A stretch of DNA of 64,000 nucleotides from Rhodocyclaceae bacterium (GCA_016702335.1 JADJEF010000003.1:372001-436000), one strand, 5' to 3'; positions 35,644 through 43,987 are shown, counted from the stretch's first letter. Made by a program: numbers and translations. Notes: generated by a model not told the origin, from the letters alone.

Positions 35644-36673
35644 ATGTTCTGGTACAGCTGGCAGCTTTCATTGATCGCTGGCCAACGCCTACAACACCAT
35701 CGCCAACGGCCTCGAACAGTTGCAAGGCCTGGCCGTGCTCATTGTTGGCGCCCTGCTGGTCATGAACAACGACGGCTTCACCATCGGCATGCTGGTGGCC
35801 TTCCAGATGTTTTCCGGGCGTCTCAGCCAACCCATGCTGCGCCTCGTGGGCCTGTATCAGGAATTCCAGCAGGCCAATCTCGCCGTCAAGCGCCTGGGCG
35901 ATCTCATGAACGCCCCCACCGAGCCCTACGCATTGCAACCCAGCCGCACCCGCAAGCAGGAAGGGCATATCGAACTGCAAGGCCTCGCCTTCCGCTACAG
36001 CGACAATCACCCATGGCTCTACCGCAACCTCAACGTCAGCTTCCAGCCCGGCAAGACCACGCTCATCGCTGGGCCCTCAGGTTGCGGCAAGAGCACCCTG
36101 GCCAAGCTGCTGCTCGGCTTCTACCGCCCGCAGGACGGGCGCATCCTGATTGATAGCCAGGACATCCGCCATTTCTCCGCCAACGAGCTGCGCCAGATGT
36201 TCGGCGTAGTGCCGCAGGACACCGTGCTGTTCTCGGGCAGCATCTATGACAACCTGCAGATCGCCAACCCACACGCCAGCTTCGAGGACATCATCAGTGC
36301 CTGCCGGCTGGCCGAGATCCACGACGTGCTCGAACGCCTGCCTGACGGCTACCAGACTGAGATCGGCGAGCGGGGCATTGGCCTCTCGGGCGGGCAACGC
36401 CAACGCATCGCCATTGCCAGAGCACTGCTCAAGCGGCCGAAGATTCTGATCTTTGATGAAGCCGTGTCCAACCTCGACCAGGACACGGCCGAGCATTTTG
36501 CCCAGACCATCAACAAGCTCAAGGGCAAGGTGACGATGCTGTTTATCACGCACCAGATTCCGAAGGCTTTGCAGGTGGATGAGGTGGTGAACTTGGGGGT
36601 GAGCATGCCCGGCCCCGACCCGGCGCAGCCGCAAGAGGTGCGAGCTGGCCCGACCACGTCTGAATCGCGATGA
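35644..36673 (+). pseudogene. truncated type I secretion ABC transporter, C-terminal half
   Basis: The first block (35644-35679, MFWYSWQLSLIA) is one membrane helix. It is joined out of frame to ANAYNTIANGLEQLQ at 35681, so an internal deletion is evident. From there the frame is open to 36673: the last membrane segment (LAVLIVGALLVMNN), a linker (QEFQQANLAVKRLGDLMN) and a complete nucleotide-binding domain. Walker A is GPSGCGKSTLAK, the signature is LSGGQRQR, and Walker B is ILIFDEA. The intact relatives export RTX-type or bacteriocin-like proteins. No membrane-fusion protein, TolC partner or substrate gene is nearby, so the system is dead here. Confidence 0.8.
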
Positions 36674-36753
36674 CTATGAGCACAACGTCGGCCGGAATTC
36701 AGACATGCGAACGCGCACTGCCTGCTGTGGCCATTGCAATACCCATCCGCTTT

Positions 36754-36781
36754 GAAACTCGGCGCTGGCGGGACGGCGATT
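36754..36781 (-). repeat. 30-bp dispersed repeat, copy 8
   Basis: Consensus orientation on the + strand, with a diverged start (GAAACTCGGCG instead of GCAAGTCGGCG). It sits between the dead ABC transporter and an unknown ORF, 1.1 kb before the RAYT gene. Confidence 0.75.
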
Positions 36782-36824
36782 CGATGGCGCGTGCGCGCAA
36801 TGATGGCCGGTGGGGGATGGCCGC

Positions 36825-37544
36825 GTGACCAAGAACACCGATCCGGACGATGCCTTGTGGCGCGAGTCGGACGCCTATCTTGAAGAACAATTGCGCATGA
36901 GACGAAAGGCGCTCAAGCGCCTGCTGGGCGTTCTGCTGCTGCCGGTCGGCATTCCGCTGGGCGCAGTCACAGCGGAAATCGCCCACCCAGGCACCGTGGG
37001 CGACATGGTGGATGACGTACGCAACTGGTTCAAGGTGTGGCACAGGCTGCCCCCGCGAGACGCAAAAGAAGATGAAGTGATTGATGACTTCCTGGACCGG
37101 ATCAAAGCGGTCATCGACCACGATGATCTTGCCGATAGAGACTTCATTGCTGAGACATTGAGGGGGACGTTTGTAACCTACCTGAAGATCCCTGGACACT
37201 CAGCCGACGAAGTCATTCTGGACTACTACCTCACCAAATCCAATTTGCCTTCGTTGCAGATGCGCAATGAGAAAAGAACGCATCTGTATCGCGCCTACGT
37301 CTCGCGATCAACCGGCGACATCTCCGAGGTGTTCTTCAGCTTGCAGGTTGAGTTCGGCGGGCCCCACATAGTCACAGCGGCACATATCAGAAACTACTTT
37401 GGCACGCCCAGAATTCCCACGAAATGGGCTCATCCCCCGACCCGCTTAGCCTCATGTACGGATACCGATGGCGTAGGGACAATTTCATCACCGCGAGTTT
37501 TCACTTCGGTGGGGAGGATCAGCACCTCGGGCAAATTACGCTGA
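36825..37544 (+). CDS. unknown protein with one membrane segment
   Basis: This ORF encodes 239 residues from GTG 36825, which has GGGGGA upstream; GTG at 36810 is an alternative. A charged N-terminal helix (YLEEQLRMRRKALKRL) leads into one hydrophobic segment (LLGVLLLPVGIPLGAV). An acidic helical part and a mixed domain follow (DFIAETLRGTFVTYLKIPG, VEFGGPHIVTAAHIRNYFG). The last 45 residues are Ser/Thr/Arg-rich and look unlike the rest, so the true end may have been changed by a frameshift or recombination. I do not recognise the family. It lies in the accessory patch next to a repeat copy. Confidence 0.45.
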   Translation: MTKNTDPDDALWRESDAYLEEQLRMRRKALKRLLGVLLLPVGIPLGAVTAEIAHPGTVGDMVDDVRNWFKVWHRLPPRDAKEDEVIDDFLDRIKAVIDHDDLADRDFIAETLRGTFVTYLKIPGHSADEVILDYYLTKSNLPSLQMRNEKRTHLYRAYVSRSTGDISEVFFSLQVEFGGPHIVTAAHIRNYFGTPRIPTKWAHPPTRLASCTDTDGVGTISSPRVFTSVGRISTSGKLR

Positions 37545-37616
37545 GGCAGAACGCCAAGAGACCCTTGAATCAGAAGAGGTAGTGCTACCGAAGTATTCAC
37601 CGGAAAGGACTTCATC

Positions 37617-37808
37617 ATGACTCAACCCGCCAACAAATCGCTGACGAGGCAAGACCTTGAAAAATTGAAAGGAACGTTAAAGGCCGAAATGACCCAGGAA
37701 ATGCTCGATACCATCAATGCATCCGACACATTCAAGGGGCTGATGCGGCAGGCCATCGACCAAGGGCTGGTCTTAGATATTGACTACCGTAGCGGTAGAG
37801 TCGAATAA
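37617..37808 (+). CDS. small acidic/helical protein, unknown
   Basis: The 63-residue product is predicted to be mostly helical (LTRQDLEKLKGTLKAEMTQEM) with a short tail ending in LDIDYRSGRVE. AGGA lies about eight bases upstream of the ATG. No family is recognised. It sits between the unknown membrane ORF and the RAYT transposase and may be part of the same imported piece. Confidence 0.4.
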   Translation: MTQPANKSLTRQDLEKLKGTLKAEMTQEMLDTINASDTFKGLMRQAIDQGLVLDIDYRSGRVE

Positions 37809-37874
37809 TAGGGGACAGACCACGGTTTTCTGATAGGCTGAGCGCCGAAACTCATCTCAAACCAGCCAACTCCC

Positions 37875-38591
37875 ATGCCTCGCCGCGCCCGCCTCTCCCT
37901 TCCCAACGTGCCATTGCACCTGATTCAGCGGGGCAACAATCGGCAGGCGTGCTTCTTCGCCGACGAGGACTACTGCTTTTACCTTGACTGGCTGCGCGAC
38001 TATGCCGGCAAGACCAGTTGCCGGATTCATGCCTATGTGCTGATGACCAACCATGTGCATGTGCTGGTGTCGGCTGGACGCGCCGGCGCGCCGGGCGAGA
38101 TGATGAAGGCGCTCGGACAGCGCTATGTGCAGTACATCAATCGCACTTATCGCCGCAGCGGCACCTTGTGGGAGGGACGCTATCGCTCCTGTCCCACGCA
38201 GGCCGAGGATTACCTGCTGGCTTGCCAACGCTACATCGAACTGAACCCGGTTCGGGCGGCGATGGTGGCGCATCCGGCGGAATATCGCTGGTCAAGTTAC
38301 CGCGCCAACGCTCAAGGCGAGCCGGATGCATTGACTACTCCACACGAGGTATATGTGGGCCTCGGCCTGGATGCGGCCAGTCGGCAGGCTACCTACCGTG
38401 AACTGTTCCGCTATGAACTGGAACCGGGGCTGGTTGATGAAATTCGGCGGGCGACCAACGGCAACTACGCGCTGGGCAGTCCGCTGTTTTGCGAGCAGAT
38501 TGCCGCGTCACTGGGGCGGCGGGTGACGCCGGGACAATCGGGCAGGCCGCGCAAGCCCAGTGAGCCGGTGTCGGGGGAACTGTTCGAGTGA
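37875..38591 (+). CDS. REP-associated tyrosine transposase (RAYT, TnpA-REP family)
   Basis: RAYTs are Y1/HUH single-strand transposases that act on REP palindromes and are usually domesticated single-copy genes. The 238-residue protein has the family N-terminus (MPRRARLSLPNVPLHLIQRG), the HUH motif His60-Val-His62 in TNHVHVLVS, and the conserved SGTLWEGRYRS block. The likely catalytic Tyr113 lies in EDYLLACQRYIELNPVRA. These positions match E. coli TnpA-REP (H61, H63, Y115). The C-terminal extension of about 70 residues is Arg/Pro-rich and absent from the E. coli form. Copies 8 and 9 of the dispersed repeat lie on either side of it. Confidence 0.92.
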   Translation: MPRRARLSLPNVPLHLIQRGNNRQACFFADEDYCFYLDWLRDYAGKTSCRIHAYVLMTNHVHVLVSAGRAGAPGEMMKALGQRYVQYINRTYRRSGTLWEGRYRSCPTQAEDYLLACQRYIELNPVRAAMVAHPAEYRWSSYRANAQGEPDALTTPHEVYVGLGLDAASRQATYRELFRYELEPGLVDEIRRATNGNYALGSPLFCEQIAASLGRRVTPGQSGRPRKPSEPVSGELFE

Positions 38592-38639
38592 AAAGCGTGT
38601 TCTGGCGTCGGTGTTCCTGCGGTATTCGATGGGTCGGTC

Positions 38640-38668
38640 GGGAAGTCGGCGCTGGTGGGACGGCGGTT
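38640..38668 (-). repeat. 30-bp dispersed repeat, copy 9
   Basis: Consensus orientation on the + strand, 48 bases after the RAYT stop codon. It carries GGCGGTT at the end where others have GGCGATT. Confidence 0.8.
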
Positions 38669-38735
38669 ACGGGTTTCTGAAGGTTGAGAAATTGGTAGAT
38701 AACCGCAGTCTGTCCCTCATTATTCCCATTATTCC

Positions 38736-39032
38736 CACGCCGGCGGCTTGGCCGATGTCGAATTCACCATCCAGTATCTGGTGCTGGGTCATTCGCATCC
38801 GCATGAGGCAGTTACTGACAATCTGGGTAATATTGGTCAGCTTGGCATTGCCGCCGATCTGGGGTTGCTTCCCGGTGCGCTGGCGGGTGCCGCGCAACAA
38901 GCCTATCGCCACTTCCGTCGTTTGCAGCATCGTCTGCGCTTGAACGACGAAAAGGCGCGGGTCGATCCGACGGAGATTACTGACAAGACTGCCGCCGTGT
39001 TGGCCCTGTGGAATCATGTGTTCAATCCCTGA
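38736..39032 (+). pseudogene. 3' fragment of a second glnE copy
   Basis: The frame from HAGGLADVEFTIQYLVLG to LRLNDEKARVDPTEI and the stop codon matches the last 99 codons of glnE. It carries many substitutions, including silent ones, so it is homologous but clearly diverged. It lacks everything upstream of that, including both catalytic motifs, and starts abruptly after a short direct repeat (two copies of CATTATTCC at 38718-38733). It lies directly before argJ. It can only be the remnant of a paralogue or of a foreign glnE end left by recombination. Confidence 0.85.
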
Positions 39033-39054
39033 GAAAGTGCATTGAGGAAAGCAA

Positions 39055-40293
39055 ATGCCCGTCAATTACCAAACCCCGTCCCCTGAGCAACTGTTTCCTG
39101 TCGCCGGAATTCGCCTGGGTACCGCCGAAGCCGAGATTCGAAAGAAAAACCGGCGTGACCTGACGCTGGTCGAGATGGCCCCCGGCAGCCATGCCGCCGG
39201 CGTATTCACGCAAAACCGCTGCTGCGCCGCGCCCGTCACCGCCTGCCGCAAGCATCTGGACATCGGCAGCGACATGCGCGCGCTGGTGATCAACACCGGC
39301 ATCGCCAACGCCGCCACCGGCGAGCAGGGCTGGCAGGCCGCCGTCGCCACCTGCGCGGCCGTGGGCGAAATTCTTGGCTGTGAAGATAGGCAGGTGCTGC
39401 CGTTTTCCACCGGTGTGATTCTTGAGCATCTGCCGGTCGAGCGCCTGATTGCCGGCTTGCCGGCGGCCAAGGCCGACTTGAAGGCGGACAACTGGCACGC
39501 CGCCGCGCACGCCATCATGACCACCGACACGGTGGCCAAAGCCGCGTCACGCCGCATTACGGTTGCCGGCAAGACCATCACCGTCACCGGCATCAGCAAG
39601 GGTGCGGGCATGATCCGCCCGAACATGGCCACCATGCTCGGTTTTGTCGCCACCGATGCGGGCATTGCCCCGGCTTTATTGAAGCAGTTGGCGAAGGATG
39701 CGGCCGATGTGTCCTTCAACTGCATCACTATTGACGGCGACACGTCCACCAACGACTCTTTCGTGGTTATTGCCACTGGCCAGAGTGGCCTGCAGATTGA
39801 TGATACGAGTTCTGCGCATTGGTCTGCTGTGCGCGAGGCGGTGATCGCCGTCGCGCAGGAACTCGCGCAGGCCATCGTGCGTGACGGCGAGGGCGCCACC
39901 AAGTTCATCAGCGTGCAAGTCGGCGCTGGCAAGACGGCGGATGAGTGCCGCAAGGTCGCCTACGCCATCGGCCATTCGCCGCTGGTCAAGACCGCTTTCT
40001 TCGCCTCCGACCCCAACCTCGGCCGCATTCTCGCGGCCATCGGCTACGCCGGCATTGATGATCTGGATGCCAATGGTGTCAAGGTCTGGCTGGCGAGTAA
40101 TGGCGAAGAGGTGCTGGTGTCGGAGAACGGCGGACGGGCGCTCAGCTATCAGGAAGAGGCTGGTTCGCGGATCATGAAGGCCGCCGAGATTACCGTGCGC
40201 GTGGATCTGGGGCGTGGCAGCGAGCAGGCGACGGTGTGGACCTGCGATTTCTCGTATGACTACGTCAAGATCAATGCGGATTACCGTTCTTGA
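39055..40293 (+). CDS. argJ: bifunctional glutamate N-acetyltransferase/amino-acid acetyltransferase
   Basis: ArgJ transfers the acetyl group from N-acetylornithine to glutamate in the cyclic arginine pathway and in bifunctional forms also uses acetyl-CoA. The 412-residue precursor self-cleaves at a conserved threonine in GAGMIRPNMATMLGF, giving alpha and beta chains. Conserved TDTVAKAASR and the C-terminal KTAFFASDPNLGRIL block are intact. At 39916-39940 the coding sequence closely resembles the dispersed repeat (codons QVGAGKTA), but the local length matches other ArgJ proteins, so this is not obviously an insertion. AGGAAAG precedes the ATG. Confidence 0.96.
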   Translation: MPVNYQTPSPEQLFPVAGIRLGTAEAEIRKKNRRDLTLVEMAPGSHAAGVFTQNRCCAAPVTACRKHLDIGSDMRALVINTGIANAATGEQGWQAAVATCAAVGEILGCEDRQVLPFSTGVILEHLPVERLIAGLPAAKADLKADNWHAAAHAIMTTDTVAKAASRRITVAGKTITVTGISKGAGMIRPNMATMLGFVATDAGIAPALLKQLAKDAADVSFNCITIDGDTSTNDSFVVIATGQSGLQIDDTSSAHWSAVREAVIAVAQELAQAIVRDGEGATKFISVQVGAGKTADECRKVAYAIGHSPLVKTAFFASDPNLGRILAAIGYAGIDDLDANGVKVWLASNGEEVLVSENGGRALSYQEEAGSRIMKAAEITVRVDLGRGSEQATVWTCDFSYDYVKINADYRS

Positions 40294-40330
40294 TAGGGGC
40301 TGGATGACCTACTGCACCTGGTCGTCGAAA

Positions 40331-40378
40331 TCATGGGCTACCGCCGCGATGCGGACGCAAGCCGGCGGTAGCCCATGA
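40331..40378 (+). promoter_or_regulatory. 16-bp inverted repeat over the fic start codon
   Basis: TCATGGGCTACCGCCG at 40331-40346 is perfectly complementary to CGGCGGTAGCCCATGA at 40363-40378, with a 16-base loop. The right arm contains the fic start codon (40375-40377) and the bases where its ribosome-binding site must lie. A protein operator or an mRNA hairpin hiding the start are both possible. Confidence 0.75.
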
Positions 40379-41508
40379 AGCTTGAAGCATTCAAGCCTGG
40401 CCGTTGGCAGCAGCGGCTGCAATACAAGAGCTTCGAGCCGGCACTGGTCAATCACGATTGGACCTGGGAAGACCCGCAGATCAATGTATTACTGGAAGCA
40501 GCCAACCGCGCTTTGGGCGAGCTCAATGCCTTTTCGCTGATTGTGCCGGACATTGACCTTTTCATCGAAATGCACGTGGTCAAAGAAGCCCAGACATCCA
40601 GCCGTATCGAGGGCACCAACACGGGTATCGATGAAGCCGTGTTGCCTGAAGAACAGGTCAAGCCGGAAAATCGTGACGACTGGCGCGAGGTGCGCAACTA
40701 CATCGACGCGGTCAACTACGCTATTGCCGAACTGCGCACCCTGCCGCTGTCCAACCGCTTGCTCAGGCAGACCCACGCCATCTTGTTGCGTGGTGCGCGT
40801 GGCGAACACAAGCAGCCCGGTGAGATCCGCATCAGTCAGAACTGGATTGGTGGCTCCAGCCTGACCGACGCCGCTTTCATCCCTCCGCATCACGAGGGCG
40901 TGCTGGAACAGCTGGGCGATCTCGAAGCCTTTTGGCACAACCAGAGCATTGCCGTGCCGCACCTCATCCGCATCGCTATCAGCCACTATCAGTTCGAGAC
41001 CATTCACCCATTTCTTGACGGCAATGGGCGTATCGGCCGCTTGCTGGTTCCCCTGTATCTGGTCAGTCACGGTGTGTTGGCCAAACCGTCCCTCTATTTG
41101 TCGGACTTCTTCGAGCGCAATCGTGGCAGCTACTACGATGCCCTTACCCGTGTGCGTTTGTCCGGCGACCTTGTTCACTGGGTGCGGTTCTTCCTGCAAG
41201 GCGTAGCTGAAACCTCGGCCAAGGGCCGCGACACCTTCGGCAAAATCCTCACGCTGCGTACCGACGTGGAGCAGCGCATACTTACCTTGGGCAAGCGGGT
41301 GCCCAACGCCCGCGCCGCCTTGAATCTGCTCTACCGCCGCCCGGTGGTCGCCGCCGCCAACCTCGAAAGCGAGCTCGGCGTATCCGGTCCGACGGCCCAG
41401 GCGCTGGTCAAAGACCTGATCCGCCTCGGAATTGTCACCGAGATCACCGGCCAGATGCGCGGGCGGCTATATGAGTTCAAACCTTACCTTGATCTGTTCA
41501 TTAGTTAA
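40375..41508 (+). CDS. Fic-domain protein (AMPylation family) with N-terminal inhibitory helix
   Basis: Fic proteins transfer AMP, or less often other groups, to hydroxyl side chains of target proteins. The 377-residue protein has the full catalytic motif HPFLDGNGRIGR at 211-222. The inhibitory motif SSRIEG (Ser75 to Gly80, with the ATP-clashing Glu79) precedes it, so it is a class II Fic. An N-terminal domain of the type found in many Fic proteins (FEPALVNHDWTWEDP) and a C-terminal winged-helix-like part (ANLESELGVSGPTAQALVKDLIRLG) frame the Fic core. The winged helix suggests DNA binding and autoregulation. The gene carries an inverted repeat at its start and another at its end. Confidence 0.92.
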   Translation: MKLEAFKPGRWQQRLQYKSFEPALVNHDWTWEDPQINVLLEAANRALGELNAFSLIVPDIDLFIEMHVVKEAQTSSRIEGTNTGIDEAVLPEEQVKPENRDDWREVRNYIDAVNYAIAELRTLPLSNRLLRQTHAILLRGARGEHKQPGEIRISQNWIGGSSLTDAAFIPPHHEGVLEQLGDLEAFWHNQSIAVPHLIRIAISHYQFETIHPFLDGNGRIGRLLVPLYLVSHGVLAKPSLYLSDFFERNRGSYYDALTRVRLSGDLVHWVRFFLQGVAETSAKGRDTFGKILTLRTDVEQRILTLGKRVPNARAALNLLYRRPVVAAANLESELGVSGPTAQALVKDLIRLGIVTEITGQMRGRLYEFKPYLDLFIS

Positions 41509-41532
41509 GGCAATCCGATTATCCTTAACTAA
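41501..41532 (+). promoter_or_regulatory. 10-bp inverted repeat over the fic stop codon
   Basis: TTAGTTAAGG at 41501-41510 and CCTTAACTAA at 41523-41532 are perfect complements with a 12-base loop. The fic stop codon lies in the left arm. No T-run follows, so it is a poor terminator; an operator for the next gene or for Fic itself is possible. Confidence 0.6.
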
Positions 41533-41565
41533 ATATGACCACTAATTAAGCTTGCCACGGAAAGC

Positions 41566-42192
41566 ATGAACCTCGTCACTCCAACAGACCAGCGGCCGGA
41601 GCCGCTCTTTGCCCAGGCCCGGGCGCTGTTCGATGCCGCCAACGCCGTCGACCCCAACCTCGACGAAGGCCGGGCGAAAGAGCTGCTCTATGCCGAGCGC
41701 ATGAGTGACATGCTCGCCCGCTACCAGCCGGACGCCGCCGAAGTCGTGCAACTGGCCGTACGCGCCCAGCACATCGAGCGCTGGAAGGTGCCGCGCAGCG
41801 ACTACCCGATGCACCGTGAAGGCTACCTGGCCTGGCGCAGCGGCTTGTACAAGTACCACGCGCGGCGTGCGGGCGAGATCATGCGCCAAGTCGGCTATGG
41901 CGAGACGGCGATTGCGGCCGTCGAGGCGGCCGTGGGCAAGCGCGGGGTCAAGGTCAATCCGGACACGCAACTGGTCGAGGACGTCGCCGCGCTGGTCTTT
42001 ATCGAGCACTACATGCTGCCCTTTGCCGGCAGCAAGCCGGATTACGATGAAGAAAAATGGCTGGTCATCATCCGCAAGACCTGGAAGAAAATGTCGGAAG
42101 CCGCCCGGACCTTTGCCCTTTCCGGTCGCGTGCGCTTGCCCGAACCTTTGATTCCCCTGATCCAAAAAGCCATCGCCACCAAGGAGACCTGA
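41566..42192 (+). CDS. DUF4202 family protein
   Basis: The 208-residue protein matches DUF4202, an all-helical family. Typical segments are ELLYAERMSDMLARYQPDA, VRAQHIERWKVPRSDYPM and FIEHYMLPFA. The conserved His/Asp residues suggest an HD-like fold, but no activity is known to me. Its stop codon directly abuts the start of the first dehydrogenase gene, so it heads an operon of four genes. Confidence 0.8.
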   Translation: MNLVTPTDQRPEPLFAQARALFDAANAVDPNLDEGRAKELLYAERMSDMLARYQPDAAEVVQLAVRAQHIERWKVPRSDYPMHREGYLAWRSGLYKYHARRAGEIMRQVGYGETAIAAVEAAVGKRGVKVNPDTQLVEDVAALVFIEHYMLPFAGSKPDYDEEKWLVIIRKTWKKMSEAARTFALSGRVRLPEPLIPLIQKAIATKET

Positions 42193-43071
42193 ATGAACGT
42201 CGGATTTATAGGACTCGGCCTGATGGGCCGTCCGCTCGCCCTGCATCTGGAAAAGGCCGGGCACGCGCTGCACCTGTGGGCGCGCCGTGCCGATACGCTG
42301 CAGCCCTTTGCCCGAGTCAACGCCAAGGCGCACGTCAGCGCCGCCGAAGTCGCCCGCCACTCCGATGTGGTCATCACCATGGTCGCCGATGCGCCGGATG
42401 TGGAGGCCGTCTGTCTGGGTCTGGATGGCATTGCCGAGGGTGCCAAGCCCGGACTGATTGTGGTCGATATGTCCACCATCAACCCCAATGCCGCCCGCAC
42501 TATCGCGCAGCGCTTGGGCGAGAAAGGCATTGAGTTTCTCGATGCGCCGGTGTCCGGCGGCGAAACGGGTGCCATCAACGCCGCACTGACCATCATGGTC
42601 GGCGGCAAGGCCGAGGTGTTCGAGAAGGTCAAACCGCTGTTCGACAAGATGGGCAAGTCGGTCACGCTGATTGGCGACAGCGGTGCTGGTCAGGTAGCCA
42701 AGGCTTGTAACCAGATACTCACTGGCGTTGGCGTACTGGCCGTGGCCGAGGCCTTCAACTTCGCCACCAAGAGTGGCGTCGATGCGGGCAAGGTGCGCGA
42801 GGCGCTGCTCGGCGGTTTTGCCTACTCGAAGATTCTCGAGAACCATGGCCAGCGCATGCTTGATCGCAATTTCAAGCCCGGCTTCAAGGCGTGGATGCAC
42901 CAGAAGGATTTGCGCATTGTCATGGAAGAAGCGCATCGCATGGGTCTGATGCTGCCGGCGGCGGCCGCGACGGGGCAGGTGTTCAATGCACTGGTCGGCA
43001 GCGGCATGGGCGAGAACGATTCGATCTCGGCACTGATGATGCTGGAAAAGATGAGCACCCCCGAGGCGTGA
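42193..43071 (+). CDS. NAD(P)-dependent beta-hydroxyacid dehydrogenase (GlxR/HIBADH family), copy A
   Basis: The 292-residue protein belongs to the 3-hydroxyisobutyrate dehydrogenase/tartronate semialdehyde reductase family. It starts with the Rossmann motif GFIGLGLMGRPLALHL. It has the substrate motif FLDAPVSGGETGA and the catalytic lysine in GAGQVAKACNQI. The RR after the second strand (LWARRADT) suggests NADPH use. It is full length. The substrate cannot be fixed; hydroxyisobutyrate or tartronate semialdehyde are typical. A close paralogue follows 19 bases downstream. Confidence 0.9.
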   Translation: MNVGFIGLGLMGRPLALHLEKAGHALHLWARRADTLQPFARVNAKAHVSAAEVARHSDVVITMVADAPDVEAVCLGLDGIAEGAKPGLIVVDMSTINPNAARTIAQRLGEKGIEFLDAPVSGGETGAINAALTIMVGGKAEVFEKVKPLFDKMGKSVTLIGDSGAGQVAKACNQILTGVGVLAVAEAFNFATKSGVDAGKVREALLGGFAYSKILENHGQRMLDRNFKPGFKAWMHQKDLRIVMEEAHRMGLMLPAAAATGQVFNALVGSGMGENDSISALMMLEKMSTPEA

Positions 43072-43090
43072 AGATCGGCTCCGTAACGCC

Positions 43091-43987
43091 ATGAAGATCG
43101 GCTTCATAGGCCTGGGCGCCATGGGTCGCCCCATGGTCGAACACCTGATCAAGGCCGGGCATGAACTGCACGTCTGGAGTCGCCGTCCTGTCAGCACCGA
43201 CTTGGCGATTGCCTCGGGTGCGACGCGGCATGAATCGCCACAAGCACTGGCGCGCGATTGTCCGATTGTGTGTACCAATGTTTTTGCCGATGCTGACGTC
43301 GAGGGCGTGGCCTTGGGCGAGGGCGGACTCATCCACGGCTTGCCGCACGGCGGCCTGCATATCGACTTCTCCACTATTTCGCCCAGTTGCGCGCGGCGCA
43401 TTGCCGCGCGCTATCGCGAGCGCGGCATTGACTTCGTCGATGCCCCGGTCTCGGGCGGTTCGGCGGGGGCGCAAGCCGCCTCGCTGGCGATCATGTGGGG
43501 CGGGAGCGCCGCACTGGAGCCGACGCTGGAACAGATTTTCGGCGTCATCGGCAAGCGCTGGGTGCGCGTTGGCGAGGCCGGGGCCGGGCAGGTGGCCAAG
43601 GCCTGCAACCAGATGGTAATGGTGGCCGCCATTGAGGCCTGTGCCGAGGCGGCGCATCTGGCCGACGCTGCCGGTGTCGATTTTGCCAAGGTGCGGCAGG
43701 CCATGATGGGCGGCTCGGGCGCTTCGCGGGTGCTGGAGGTATTCGGCGGACGCATGGCGGAGCGCGATTTTCAGGCGGGCGTCATGTCCCGCTTGCATCA
43801 GAAAGATTTCGGCCTGCTGCTCGGCGAAGCGGTCAAACTCGGGGTGCCGCTGCCCGTAGCAAGCAGCGTGTGCCAGCAATTGAATGCGGCTCAGGCCAGG
43901 GGTCAGGGCGAACGCGATACTTCGTGCCTGCTGAGGGTACTGGAGGTCGCCGATACAGAATTTTCAACAGGAGAGGAAGTGCAATGA
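43091..43987 (+). CDS. NAD(P)-dependent beta-hydroxyacid dehydrogenase (GlxR/HIBADH family), copy B
   Basis: The 298-residue protein has the same plan as the preceding gene: GFIGLGAMGRPMVEHL, FVDAPVSGGSAGA and the catalytic lysine in GAGQVAKACNQMV. It differs widely elsewhere, so the tandem pair is an old duplication or two separate acquisitions. SRRPV after the second strand again suggests NADP binding. The stop overlaps the FKBP start codon as ATGA. Confidence 0.9.
   Translation: MKIGFIGLGAMGRPMVEHLIKAGHELHVWSRRPVSTDLAIASGATRHESPQALARDCPIVCTNVFADADVEGVALGEGGLIHGLPHGGLHIDFSTISPSCARRIAARYRERGIDFVDAPVSGGSAGAQAASLAIMWGGSAALEPTLEQIFGVIGKRWVRVGEAGAGQVAKACNQMVMVAAIEACAEAAHLADAAGVDFAKVRQAMMGGSGASRVLEVFGGRMAERDFQAGVMSRLHQKDFGLLLGEAVKLGVPLPVASSVCQQLNAAQARGQGERDTSCLLRVLEVADTEFSTGEEVQ

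Noticed and set aside
33883..38735. Idea that the accessory patch is a single transposon or integrative element
   Set aside because: I found no terminal inverted repeats, target duplication, integrase or tRNA attachment site. The contents look like several independent events.
41542..43401. 619-codon open frame on the minus strand
   Set aside because: It runs antisense across DUF4202 and both dehydrogenase genes, which are conserved and well started. It is a compositional shadow.
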